Shown in pieces: positions 18,385 through 26,655 of a stretch of DNA of 64,000 nucleotides. Position numbers and translations under genes: made by a program. The first letter of the stretch is position 1, and each line of letters starts with the position of its first letter. Location: assembly GCA_022360905.1 (NCBI GenBank), contig JAKSBX010000217.1, positions 54,094 through 118,093 of the forward strand, written 5' to 3'. This DNA is from Chromatiales bacterium. GTDB lineage: Bacteria; Pseudomonadota; Gammaproteobacteria; Chromatiales; Chromatiaceae. The notes under the pieces were generated by a model. That model was not told the origin of the DNA, ran no database searches, and worked only from the letters and a program-made list of their open reading frames with translations.

Positions 18385-18918
18385 GTGAAAAGATGGTGCT
18401 TACTGCTTTTCGTTCTACTGTTTAGTTGCACTTTAGCTGCCAATGCCCATGGCCCAACTCGACAAAAAGTTACCGTAAAACAGCAGATCTCTGCACCACC
18501 GGAAGCGGTATGGGAGAGGGTAAAGAATTTTCATGACATGAGCTGGCACCCGATTGTTGCAAAGACCGAGGGCAATGGCGGTAACGATAAGGGGGCCACC
18601 AGAATACTGACCCTGGTCAACGGTGGCATTATCAATGAAGAGTTGAAGAAGTACGATGCAGCGAAGCAGAGTTTCAAGTACAAGATCAACTCTGTAGACG
18701 TTAAGATTCTACCGGTTACCAACTACTCTTCAACATTGACCGTGAAGGCTGGCGAGAATGGTGGTTCTCAGATCGTATGGAAAGGCGCCTTCTATCGAGG
18801 TTACCCCAACAATGACCCGCCTCCGGAGCTTAACGATCAGGCAGCAAAAGAGGCCGTCACCGGGGTCTATAAAAGCGGCCTGGAAAATCTTAAAAAGCTG
18901 TTGGAAAAGGGTTCTTAA
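18385..18918 (+). CDS. MxaD-like SRPBCC-fold periplasmic protein
   Basis: This protein of about 177 residues with a signal peptide (KRWCLLLFVLLFSCTLAANA) has the START/SRPBCC fold of MxaD. MxaD is reported to help electron transfer from methanol dehydrogenase to its cytochrome. Family-like stretches are ISAPPEAVWERVKNFHDMSWHPIV and the C-terminal AVTGVYKSGLENLKKLL. The GTG at 18385 is preferred because GGAGG lies just upstream and the signal peptide starts there; the track ATG at 18322 overlaps a promoter-like site. It is followed after 11 nt by a beta-propeller gene. Confidence 0.85.
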   Translation: MKRWCLLLFVLLFSCTLAANAHGPTRQKVTVKQQISAPPEAVWERVKNFHDMSWHPIVAKTEGNGGNDKGATRILTLVNGGIINEELKKYDAAKQSFKYKINSVDVKILPVTNYSSTLTVKAGENGGSQIVWKGAFYRGYPNNDPPPELNDQAAKEAVTGVYKSGLENLKKLLEKGS

Positions 18919-18929
18919 GATATTCAACG

Positions 18930-19892
18930 ATGAGCAAAGCGATTCCGACAATCCTATTTTTGATATTTGCGGTAGTTTGCAGTCAATATATTCAGGCGGA
19001 CTCTTTTGCTTTCATAACCAACCAAGGTGACGACACGGTCTCAGTTATCAACCTCAACAGTCTGAAACAGACAGCCACCATCAAGGTTGGCAGCAAACCT
19101 GCTGGTATTGCTGTGTCCAATGATGGCAAGCACGTCTATGTAACCAATCCGGAAAGTCGAGATGTCTATCTGATTGATGGTGAGACATTGACCAGGGTAT
19201 CACGCCAGTCTGTCGGAGAGGGACCATTGGGCATTGCCCTGAGTAGTGATAACAGCCGGGTCTATGTTGCTGATTGGTATGAAGATCTGATCTATGTTCT
19301 CGATGCTTACAGCCTCAGAATTGTCGCTGAGATTCCAGTAGGCAATTCACCTTCCGGATTAGCGATCAGCAAAGATGGTCAACGGCTCTATGTAGCAGAA
19401 CGGGATGACAATAGAATCTCAGTTGTTGATACTGAAAAGAATCGGATCATTTCCCGAGTTGAAGTCGGTAAACGTCCCTTTGGTATACGTCTGGATCCTG
19501 AGGATAAAAGGCTCTATGTTGCCAATGTTGCGAGCAATGATGTCAGTGTGATCGATCTTTCTTCTCTAAGCGTAATTTCAACCATCCCGGTTGGCAGCAC
19601 CCCCTATGGCATAGCCGTCACAGCGGATAATGATCGTGTATTTGTTACTAATCAACACGATAACAGCCTGTCCGTCATCGACCCTGACGAACTAAAGGAA
19701 TCCCATAGACTCGAAATCGGTGAGTATCCGGAAGGAATCGTTGCAGATCCGACCGATGACCGGATCTACATAGCCAACTGGTTTGATAATGAACTCGTAG
19801 TCGTTGACAGTAAATCTTTGAAAATACTTAAACAAATACCTACAGGCGAAAGCCCTCGAGCCTTTGGCGTATTTGTAGCTGGTGGATCGTAA
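18930..19892 (+). CDS. Secreted YVTN beta-propeller protein
   Basis: This 320-residue protein has a signal peptide (residues ~1-24) and about seven propeller repeats with the pattern VYVTNPESRDVYLID, VYVADWYEDLIYVLD, LYVAERDDNRISVVD and LYVANVASNDVSVID. It resembles the propeller at 15738 in type but is not a close copy. It follows the MxaD-like gene within 11 nt, so the two are probably co-transcribed. The function is unknown; a periplasmic binding or scaffolding role in quinoprotein oxidation is inferred from position. Confidence 0.87.
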   Translation: MSKAIPTILFLIFAVVCSQYIQADSFAFITNQGDDTVSVINLNSLKQTATIKVGSKPAGIAVSNDGKHVYVTNPESRDVYLIDGETLTRVSRQSVGEGPLGIALSSDNSRVYVADWYEDLIYVLDAYSLRIVAEIPVGNSPSGLAISKDGQRLYVAERDDNRISVVDTEKNRIISRVEVGKRPFGIRLDPEDKRLYVANVASNDVSVIDLSSLSVISTIPVGSTPYGIAVTADNDRVFVTNQHDNSLSVIDPDELKESHRLEIGEYPEGIVADPTDDRIYIANWFDNELVVVDSKSLKILKQIPTGESPRAFGVFVAGGS

Positions 19893-19999
19893 AAACGTGG
19901 AAGGAACCGTGCACAGTCTCTCGCTATTACTGGTGTCGCACTATCAGCAGGCAAGAGAGCGAAACGAATGAGTTAAACCTATCACAAGAGGAGCAGACC

Positions 20000-20275
20000 A
20001 TGCATGCCGCAAGCTTTCCTGAAGACTCCACTCTGAAGCGTCACTTTGAATCAACTGTTGAAATGAAACGCCAAAGATGGTTACAGATACCACCGTCAGA
20101 CTCCATCTTAAGACGACACATTCTCTCGCAAAGGAATCAATCGGCATCGACTTCAGACCATGCAACAGTGGCAAAACGAAGTGCATCCGTTGTTTCGATC
20201 GGATCGAGCACCCGAGTTGAAGAAAAACCCAAGGGATTTTTGGCCAGGTTTTTTAGCCTGTTCAGTAAAAATTGA
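20000..20275 (+). CDS. Small basic protein with repeated S-[TI]-L-[KR]-RH motif
   Basis: I do not recognise this 91-residue protein. It has no signal peptide. Two similar segments, DSTLKRHFES (residues ~9-18) and SDSILRRHILSQ (~33-44), suggest a short repeated binding motif. A Ser-rich linker and a C-terminal amphipathic tail (FLARFFSLFSKN) follow and could touch the membrane. A ribosome site (AGGAG) lies just upstream of the ATG. It stands alone between the propeller gene and a hairpin, inside the methylotrophy locus. Confidence 0.65.
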   Translation: MHAASFPEDSTLKRHFESTVEMKRQRWLQIPPSDSILRRHILSQRNQSASTSDHATVAKRSASVVSIGSSTRVEEKPKGFLARFFSLFSKN

Positions 20276-20329
20276 TCCTATCGGGCCCTGTTACTCAGGT
20301 GGTTGCAATAAGAACAACTAACAGCTGAG

Positions 20330-20357
20330 ACTGAAGCTATCATTCGATAGCTTCAGT
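20330..20357 (+). terminator. Hairpin after the small basic protein gene
   Basis: A perfect 12-bp stem (ACTGAAGCTATC with its complement) closes on ATTC, about 55 nt after the stop of the 20000-20275 gene. There is no T-run. It resembles the hairpins after pqqA and xoxF. Confidence 0.6.
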
Positions 20358-20394
20358 CAACATGCTGATCATATCGCGATAGGAGTTTCCGCTC

Positions 20395-21081
20395 ATGCTT
20401 ATGCGTAGCTTTATTTTTACTATTATGTTCACACTTTTATGCTCTACTCCGATGCTGGCAGAAACTAAAATATTGCCACCACCCGACTTGAATGAAGCGC
20501 AAAAACTGATTTTCTTTAAAGATCACCTACAAGGTGTAACCAAAGGCAGTCAACTGAGCTATGACTTTACAAGCAGAACGGATAAACAGCGATTCCAGGA
20601 TAAGATCATCATCCGTGTCACCAACATAGTAAGCCAGGGTAAACGTGATCTTGAATTTGATTTCCTCAGCGGCGAAAATCACATCGATTTCACACCGGCT
20701 AAATCATATACGGGTAATCCCGTCATCATTCATTTCCTAGAGAGGGATATTTCTCTAATGTCAAAGGACACCGGCGGATGGAATGGCTATTTCCGCAATA
20801 GAATTCGGAACTCATTCAGAAAACCGGCGCAAATGGACGAAATAACATTCGACTTTAATGGAAAAATGGTAAAAGGTACTGAAATTGTGGTCACACCCTT
20901 TGTTGGCGATCCAAACTCAAACAATTTCAAGTTGTACGCGAATAAGCGCTACGAGTTTCTCTTCTCTGATAAAGTCCCAGGCGGCATTTTCCGTATTCGT
21001 ACCCAAGTTCTCAGTGAGAACGGTGAGCAAACGTTAATCGATGAAAACATGACATTCAAAGAAATTACCCCCGGCGCTTAG
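20395..21081 (+). CDS. Unrecognised secreted protein (228 aa)
   Basis: The protein has a signal peptide (MRSFIFTIMFTLLCSTPMLA, using the ATG at 20401 or 20395) and a soluble, probably beta-rich body with motifs such as LSYDFTSRTDKQRF and RNSFRKPAQMDEITFDFNGK. No enzyme motif is visible. It lies in the run of quinoprotein accessory genes, 13 nt before the next small secreted protein, so a periplasmic role linked to alcohol oxidation is likely but inferred. Confidence 0.7.
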   Translation: MLMRSFIFTIMFTLLCSTPMLAETKILPPPDLNEAQKLIFFKDHLQGVTKGSQLSYDFTSRTDKQRFQDKIIIRVTNIVSQGKRDLEFDFLSGENHIDFTPAKSYTGNPVIIHFLERDISLMSKDTGGWNGYFRNRIRNSFRKPAQMDEITFDFNGKMVKGTEIVVTPFVGDPNSNNFKLYANKRYEFLFSDKVPGGIFRIRTQVLSENGEQTLIDENMTFKEITPGA

Positions 21082-21109
21082 GGCCACTATATTTATGGGA
21101 AGATCATCC

Positions 21110-21481
21110 ATGTATAAAATACCAAAGTTAGTCTATCTGCTTGTACTGGGGTTTCTCCATATTCCTGCAGATGCACTATCTGATGAATGTAATAAAGCCA
21201 GTCAACAAAACTACCCGACATCGGCTAAAGTCGACTATGTCATCGGATGTATGGCCTCGAATGGTCAATCGCATGAGATTATGCAAAAGTGTTCATGCAG
21301 TATCGACTTGATCGAGCAGAAGATCCCTTATGATGAGTATGTGCAGATATCAACCCTGCTCAGTCTTCAGCAGATGAGTAATTCAGGAAGAAATGCGATC
21401 TATAAAAACTCCACATGGTCTCAAAAAGCAGTGGCCAAATTGAGAGATATACAAGCCGATTCAACCTTGCGCTGTTTTTAA
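21110..21481 (+). CDS. Unrecognised small Cys-containing secreted protein
   Basis: This protein of about 123 residues has a signal peptide (MYKIPKLVYLLVLGFLHIPADA). The mature part carries Cys residues at DECNKA, YVIGCMASNGQ, QKCSCSIDLI and the C-terminal RCF, probably forming disulfides. Other conserved-looking text is KIPYDEYVQISTLLSLQQ. The ATG at 21110 has a better ribosome site (GGAAGA) than the track start at 21095. It follows the 20395 gene and ends before a bidirectional hairpin. Function unknown; the context suggests a periplasmic accessory of the quinoprotein system. Confidence 0.68.
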   Translation: MYKIPKLVYLLVLGFLHIPADALSDECNKASQQNYPTSAKVDYVIGCMASNGQSHEIMQKCSCSIDLIEQKIPYDEYVQISTLLSLQQMSNSGRNAIYKNSTWSQKAVAKLRDIQADSTLRCF

Positions 21482-21544
21482 TTAATCAAACCGAGTTACC
21501 TGAGATCGGCTGTGCGCAAATCATTAAGGATATGGCTGGATATA

Positions 21545-21567
21545 TAGCTGCCCAGTGTGGGCAGCTA
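21545..21567. terminator. Hairpin between convergent genes
   Basis: A perfect 10-bp stem (TAGCTGCCCA with its complement) closes on GTG. It lies between the ends of the 21110-21481 gene and the minus-strand SoxYZ-like gene, so it may act on both transcripts. No T-run is present on either side. Confidence 0.55.
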
Positions 21568-21602
21568 GGGTCTGTTAACACACCGATTGTATATTAAACC
21601 AC

Positions 21603-22448
21603 TCAAGATCTCTGCTCAGGTAGATTCATACTATGTGTAAATGTTCTGCCTTTCGAGTCTTTTACATGGACCTGTAAGACACCGGACTCTTCCGGAGCAA
21701 AACCAAATCGAATACTCGGATCCTCACTGATCGAGATATCGGTATCCGCTGTAAACACCTCCTCTCCGTTATAGGTGACCTGGATGGTCCGTACAAAATC
21801 GGCAGGAATATAGAACCGTGAGACCTGATCAAACTGTAAACCTGAATTATTCGGATGCTTTATCATTAATTGGGTCGGTATTAGATCCCCTGCGGTAAAT
21901 GATTCCGGCAAACGGAATTTGATGCGTCCCAGCTGGGCAGCGGCCGCCGCCGGATCCTTCAATGATGGCGCAGAACAACCGCCGGATGCTTTAACATAAT
22001 TGTTCACCATGTAGAGGTTGCCATCACTGATTTCCGCGATTGCCCGTAAATCCGTATAGGCATTTATTCGCACTCTGGTTGATAGGCTTTTCCAATTGTG
22101 ATTTCCAGGAAAAGAAAAAACAGCGGCAACCGGTGAAGGATTGTTGTCGATTACAATATAGAGTTTTTTGATATATCGCTCAGGGGTTTGATCAAATTTC
22201 GATTCGATGGTAATCGGAACGATCGCCGCATCCATAGCCCTTTTCGGTGTATCGAGGCCAAGTATTTCCTGGCCATCCTGAATATGGTTATCCCCAATCA
22301 GGGAGCTTTTAATCTGGAACCACCGATTTTCATCCCCAGTTGCCCCAGCCTGTGTCGGCATTAATAAAATAAGCGCAGATACCACTGTCAATACAGCAAA
22401 ACTATTGCAAAGCCTGTGTATCTGGTTAATAGATGAGACAACTGTCAT
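21603..22448 (-). CDS. Quinoprotein-associated SoxYZ-like carrier protein
   Basis: This secreted protein of about 281 residues joins a SoxY-like and a SoxZ-like domain, the form found beside quinoprotein dehydrogenases. The SoxY carrier Cys appears in VKASGGCSAPSLKDP. The C-terminal SoxZ-like part contains FTADTDISISEDPSIRFGF. In sulfur oxidation SoxYZ carries substrates on this Cys; here the cargo is unknown. The ATG at 22448 has a GAGGA site upstream and starts the signal region, so it is preferred to the track start at 22499. It probably works with the neighbouring metallo-hydrolase. Confidence 0.88.
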   Translation of the reverse strand: MTVVSSINQIHRLCNSFAVLTVVSALILLMPTQAGATGDENRWFQIKSSLIGDNHIQDGQEILGLDTPKRAMDAAIVPITIESKFDQTPERYIKKLYIVIDNNPSPVAAVFSFPGNHNWKSLSTRVRINAYTDLRAIAEISDGNLYMVNNYVKASGGCSAPSLKDPAAAAAQLGRIKFRLPESFTAGDLIPTQLMIKHPNNSGLQFDQVSRFYIPADFVRTIQVTYNGEEVFTADTDISISEDPSIRFGFAPEESGVLQVHVKDSKGRTFTHSMNLPEQRS

Positions 22449-22694
22449 AGTAGTATCCTCGATAGGTGTGAGTTTGTGCCCAACACAGGCAGATAGCACG
22501 TATTGTGTTAGATACTTATTTTAAAAGGGCGTTCCTGGGGCTAACCGGAAATGGTCTGCTCGAAATGTTCAGCCGATTCAACGTATCAGTTGGATGCGTA
22601 TTCCCGCCTATTTCTGTTTCAGAATTGACAGGCCCAGACATCAACCTTACAAACTTCAGGTCATTATTTCGCTTGGTCATGCACCATATACCCC

Positions 22695-23882
22695 CTATTC
22701 CCACTCCAGCTCAGCAAATGCTGCGGTGACGTTACGACCATGATATTCATTAAAAAGCAACCAGTTGCCCTCTTCCTCCAGTCCAACAGTTTCAACAGCC
22801 TGAGCAATGGTGCCACCCTCACTGATAATCTGCCGAATCTGATTGGCGATTAGATCAAGATAACGACGCTGTGTTGCCAACGCCGACCGCCAGGCGGTCA
22901 CCACGGGACCATGACCCGGCACAACTTGACTTATTGGCTGACACGGCTGCTGATTTTGATTATGGCGGGTAGTTGATAGATCTCTGTTTTCAATGGTTAA
23001 ATTATGGCAATTTGAAGCAATCAGCCCGTCCATTACCTTTAACCACCCCAACAAACTGCCATCCATGACAGGTATTCGTTCTACGAAAAGCAGATCAGAT
23101 AACCACAATGTGCCCGATTGAGTGTCAAACACACTCAAGTCATTGTTGGTGTGTGCTGTTGGATAGGCTTTCAATTCCAACCAACGATCCCCTAGATCCA
23201 AACGCATCCCCTGAGTGACTGATACGGAATGTGAGGGCATGACAAGTTGTGTATGTTCAGAACTATCTCCTAATAAACGCTTCATATTATTGAGATAGGT
23301 GGTCTTGCGTCTTGCCAATGCATCGGCAAGATTCTGATGACCAATCACCGTCGGATTATCCTCGTTGAAGGCTGCCGTACCCAACGCATGATCCGGATGC
23401 ATATGGGTAAGTATGACGTAGGCAATAGGCAGATCAGTCACAGCCCTGATATGCTCTCTGAGACGCAGACCTTGCTGGAAGCTGCTTCCAGTATCGATAA
23501 CTGCCACACGTTCGCTGCCGACGATAAATCCAGTGTTCGCTATCCGGCCTTTGTTGGATCGGGAGAAATCCTCATGCACACCAAGCCAGAGATAGATACC
23601 TGGAGCGATCTTTTGTAAATCTTCACCAGCCGCCACTCCCGTTGATGAGAGGGCAAGAAGAAGTACAATCCATGACTGGCTGAAACAGGCCGAACTATAT
23701 TGAATATTGAGTATCTTCTGAAATAGTAAACTAGTATCAAGCTGGAGCAGATTGGCATATATTTTGCCAAAATTAATAAACATGCCGTGTTGACGAGTTG
23801 TTATGACTTGTTTCATTTCTGGCAGAGATAGCAAAAAAAATAGTTCAACCTGTTGGAGGAAAAATGAATCCTGGTAAGGCAT
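22695..23882 (-). CDS. Quinoprotein-relay metallo-beta-lactamase-fold hydrolase
   Basis: This metallo-hydrolase of the SoxH-related, quinoprotein-linked family has the zinc motif THMHPDHALG and later metal ligands in AYPTAHTNND and VVPGHGPVV. A membrane/signal segment (SWIVLLLALSSTGVAA) lies near residues 70-85 of the longest frame, so the annotated start is probably too early. It would also overlap the divergent gene at 23864 by 19 bp; a downstream ATG (MFINFG, ~23783) is more likely. The product is periplasmic. It may act on a thioester or adduct carried by the SoxYZ-like protein next door (inferred). Confidence 0.85.
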   Translation of the reverse strand: MPYQDSFFLQQVELFFLLSLPEMKQVITTRQHGMFINFGKIYANLLQLDTSLLFQKILNIQYSSACFSQSWIVLLLALSSTGVAAGEDLQKIAPGIYLWLGVHEDFSRSNKGRIANTGFIVGSERVAVIDTGSSFQQGLRLREHIRAVTDLPIAYVILTHMHPDHALGTAAFNEDNPTVIGHQNLADALARRKTTYLNNMKRLLGDSSEHTQLVMPSHSVSVTQGMRLDLGDRWLELKAYPTAHTNNDLSVFDTQSGTLWLSDLLFVERIPVMDGSLLGWLKVMDGLIASNCHNLTIENRDLSTTRHNQNQQPCQPISQVVPGHGPVVTAWRSALATQRRYLDLIANQIRQIISEGGTIAQAVETVGLEEEGNWLLFNEYHGRNVTAAFAELEWE

Positions 23883-24883
23883 TGGTTGGCAGAAAAATCG
23901 CTCAGATCATCACGGCTAAGGGACCACTGATTGTTGCATTAATCCTTTTGTTCCATACGACATGCACTTTTTCTGCCAACAGCATAAAAATGGCAGTGTT
24001 AAAGTTTGGTACAGTCAACTGGGAACTCGATGTTATAAAACGGCACGATCTGGATCGTCAGCAGGGTTTCAGCTTGGACGTTGTAGAAATGGCCGGTAAA
24101 CAGGCAACCATGGTTGCACTTCAGGCTGGATCCGTCGATATCGCGGTCAGTGACTGGATCTGGGTCTCAAGGCAACGTAATGAGGGTAAGGCTTTCACCT
24201 TCGTCCCCTACTCCACTGCACTCGGTGCCCTGGTAGTCCCTCAGGACTCCCCGGTCCGTGAGATCAAGGAGCTGCAGGGATTACGGCTGGGTATCGCCGG
24301 TGGACCGTTGGACAAGAGTTGGTTGCTGTTACAGGCACTGGCTTTGCAGCAATCCGGGATTGAACTCGATAAAAATTTAAGCCCGGTATTTGCCGCCCCA
24401 CCACTGCTCAATCAGCAACTGAAGCAGGGACGTATCGATGCCGTTCTCAATTTCTGGCCCTATGTTGCCAGGCTTGAAGCGATTGGCATGCGGCAGCTTA
24501 TCAGCGTGCAGGATGTTTCCCGGGGGTTGGGGATCCGCAGTCAGGTACCTTTTGTCGGTTATGTATTCGATGAACAGTGGGCGAATCAACATCAAAATCT
24601 CATTCAGGCTTTTATCCGCGCAGCCACGAAAGCAAAACAGATCATGCTGAATTCTGACCAGGAGTGGGAAAAGCTGAGACCCTTGATGAAAGCCCCGGAT
24701 GAAGCCACATTTCTCGCTTTACGCGATGGATTCAGAGCGGGCATTCCCAATCAGTGGGGTGCGGCCGAACAGAATGATGCAAAGCAACTGTTTGATATAC
24801 TTTTCAAATTGGGTGGTAAAAAGCTCGTTGGTAATACCACTCAACTTGCAGAGGGTACATTCTGGTCAGGCACTGTAGAGTAG
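23864..24883 (+). CDS. NitT/TauT-type ABC transporter substrate-binding protein
   Basis: This 339-residue periplasmic protein has a signal segment (residues ~20-38) and the SsuA/NMT1-like type II binding fold: KFGTVNWELDVIKRHDLD, then VALQAGSVDIAVSDWIWVS, and GIAGGPLDKSWLLLQ. GGAGG lies just before the ATG. It is the first gene of a three-gene importer. Family members bind sulfonates, nitrate, thiamine precursors or other small organics; the ligand cannot be read here. The position beside the SoxYZ-like and metallo-hydrolase genes suggests a link to quinoprotein metabolism. Confidence 0.87.
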   Translation: MNPGKALVGRKIAQIITAKGPLIVALILLFHTTCTFSANSIKMAVLKFGTVNWELDVIKRHDLDRQQGFSLDVVEMAGKQATMVALQAGSVDIAVSDWIWVSRQRNEGKAFTFVPYSTALGALVVPQDSPVREIKELQGLRLGIAGGPLDKSWLLLQALALQQSGIELDKNLSPVFAAPPLLNQQLKQGRIDAVLNFWPYVARLEAIGMRQLISVQDVSRGLGIRSQVPFVGYVFDEQWANQHQNLIQAFIRAATKAKQIMLNSDQEWEKLRPLMKAPDEATFLALRDGFRAGIPNQWGAAEQNDAKQLFDILFKLGGKKLVGNTTQLAEGTFWSGTVE

Positions 24884-24887
24884 GATC

Positions 24888-25634
24888 TTGAACTTTCCTA
24901 TATACATACGACAGTTCTCTTCCATATTACTGTTGCTGCTGATATGGCATGTAGCAGCCATATTGTGGCAGAACAGTATGCTGCCTTCTCCCAGTTCAGT
25001 CGTCACCCTGATCTGGCAGGAAATGCTCAATGGTCAGCTCTGGTTTCACCTCGGTGCAACCCTATTGCGGGTATTGGTCTCTTTTATTGTTGCCATGCTG
25101 ATAGGCAGCGTTATCGGAATCATTATGGGCCGATCACGGGTCACGGATCAGTTTCTGGATCCCTGGTTGATTATCTTTCTCAACATACCCGCTTTGGTGA
25201 TCATCATCCTGGCTTATGTCTGGTTTGGTCTGGAGGAACTTACTGCGATATTTGCAATTGCCATTAACAAGATACCCAATGTGATCGTGACAATGCGTGA
25301 AGGCGCGCGTACCCTGGATGAAGATTACAATCAGATGGCGCATAGCTTCAATCTCGGCCGGCGTAAGATACTCTTTTACATCACCCTGCCCCAGTTACTG
25401 CCATTTTTTGCCGTTGCAGCCCGTTCCGGAATCGCATTGATATGGAAAATTGTGCTAGTGGTGGAACTATTGGGTCGAAGCAATGGGGTAGGTTTTCAGC
25501 TACATCTCTATTTTCAGCTGTTTGATGTTACCGGGATAATGGCCTACAGCTTCTCCTTCATCCTCATCATGTTGACCATTGAATATGCACTCCTGCAGCC
25601 CTTAGAGCGCAAAGTCAATCGCTGGCGTGGATAA
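24888..25634 (+). CDS. NitT/TauT-type ABC transporter permease
   Basis: This 248-residue inner-membrane permease has about six membrane segments, starting with ILLLLLIWHVAAIL, and an EAA-type loop for contact with the ATPase (around MAHSFNLGRRKILFYITLPQ). It starts with TTG, 4 nt after the binding-protein stop, behind a GTAGGA site, and overlaps the ATPase gene. It works with its neighbours to import an unknown small molecule. Confidence 0.88.
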   Translation: MNFPIYIRQFSSILLLLLIWHVAAILWQNSMLPSPSSVVTLIWQEMLNGQLWFHLGATLLRVLVSFIVAMLIGSVIGIIMGRSRVTDQFLDPWLIIFLNIPALVIIILAYVWFGLEELTAIFAIAINKIPNVIVTMREGARTLDEDYNQMAHSFNLGRRKILFYITLPQLLPFFAVAARSGIALIWKIVLVVELLGRSNGVGFQLHLYFQLFDVTGIMAYSFSFILIMLTIEYALLQPLERKVNRWRG

Positions 25635-26376
25635 TTCTATGTTAGAAATCGAAGTTAGAAACAAAAGCTTCATCCAATCAGACTCAGAGACTCCGCTCTC
25701 GGTTCTGACTGACATACAGATCGAGCTCAATGAGGGAGAATTTGTCGCTTTGGTAGGCCCATCCGGTTGTGGCAAAAGCACATTATTGCAAATCATTTCA
25801 GGATTGGATAAAGATTTCGAGGGGGCGATTCGCTGGCAGAATGGCGCCAGTCAACATTTGGAGAAGCTGGGTTACGTTTTTCAGAATCCCAGACTACTGC
25901 CCTGGCTCAATCTCTACGACAATATCGCTCTGGTACTGAACAACCCAGTTGCCAAACAAGCAGAGATTGCCGCTCTGTTAGACGCGACCGGTCTCAGTGC
26001 ATTCACAACTTACCACCCGGCCCAGCTTTCAATCGGCATGCAGAGGCGAGCCGCTCTGGCCCGTGCCTTTGTCATCGAGCCTTCTCTATTGATCATGGAT
26101 GAACCGTTCGTCTCTCTGGATCGACCTACCGCTGTCCAGCTCAGAGCGCTGTTGCTGGAGATTTTGGCCGTCAGACGCACAACTGTAATCTTTGTCACCC
26201 ATGATCTGTATGAAGCCACCCAGCTCGCCGACCGTATCCTCTTCCTTTCGACTTCCCCCGCCAAAGTGATCGGTGAGACGCCAGTGACCCTGGCGCGGGA
26301 TCAGCGTGGTGATGAAACGGCGGTGAATCAAAAATATGCAGAGATCAGGACGTTGTTTACTCGTTTATACCCATAA
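25627..26376 (+). CDS. NitT/TauT-type ABC transporter ATP-binding protein
   Basis: This 249-residue ATPase has Walker A GPSGCGKST, Q-loop in YVFQNPRLLPW, signature LSIGMQRRAALARAF, Walker B LLIMDEPFVSLD and H-loop VTHDLYEA. The LS-x-GM form of the signature occurs in this subfamily, so it does not mean loss of function. The start is GTG 25627, overlapping the permease by 8 nt, or ATG 25639. It energises the importer encoded upstream. The region after it holds the formate dehydrogenase promoter. Confidence 0.9.
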   Translation: MDNSMLEIEVRNKSFIQSDSETPLSVLTDIQIELNEGEFVALVGPSGCGKSTLLQIISGLDKDFEGAIRWQNGASQHLEKLGYVFQNPRLLPWLNLYDNIALVLNNPVAKQAEIAALLDATGLSAFTTYHPAQLSIGMQRRAALARAFVIEPSLLIMDEPFVSLDRPTAVQLRALLLEILAVRRTTVIFVTHDLYEATQLADRILFLSTSPAKVIGETPVTLARDQRGDETAVNQKYAEIRTLFTRLYP

Positions 26377-26427
26377 TAATCACGGTTAATCCGATTCCTG
26401 CTGTTTGTATGGAAGATGTCTTGTTGA

Positions 26428-26447
26428 AGTGACAGGCTGATGTCACT
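26428..26447. promoter_or_regulatory. AGTGACA-N6-TGTCACT palindrome upstream of formate dehydrogenase genes
   Basis: A perfect 7-bp inverted repeat around GGCTGA is centred about 185 bp before the predicted fdh transcription start, a workable distance for a sigma-54 enhancer site. A related TGACA-N6-TGTCA lies at 47969-47984. The binding protein is not known. Confidence 0.45.
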
Positions 26448-26595
26448 GTGCCAGAAAAGTGGAGCACTGCCTGAACCCGGATTCCGCCTGCAAAGGTAAG
26501 GGTTATTGATCCGTCGATGAGTAAAGGGGTGAGAGGGACTTACCACCAAAGCTTCGATCAGAACGGCAGATTGATTGGCATGGGCACCAACCAAA

Positions 26596-26611
26596 TGGCA
26601 CATGAATTGCA
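26596..26611 (+). promoter_or_regulatory. Sigma-54 promoter of the formate dehydrogenase operon
   Basis: TGGCAC-N5-TTGCA matches the -24/-12 consensus fully, with GG at 26597-26598 and GC at 26609-26610. Transcription would begin near 26622, 34 nt before the TTG start at 26656. The site lies inside the longer frame given by the ORF track, which argues against the start at 26575. Confidence 0.72.
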
Positions 26612-26655
26612 GATACTGGTTTATAAAATCAGAAATCACCCCAAGAGAAATTCAC

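Noticed and set aside
25627-26376. LSIGM signature as a sign of a dead ATPase
   Set aside because: LS-x-GM signatures are normal in this NitT/TauT subfamily and all other catalytic motifs are intact.
26420-26560. Structured leader or molybdenum-cofactor-type riboswitch before fdh
   Set aside because: Several hairpins can be drawn, but they lie upstream of the predicted sigma-54 start near 26622, so they would not be in the fdh mRNA. I also cannot match them to a known riboswitch consensus.
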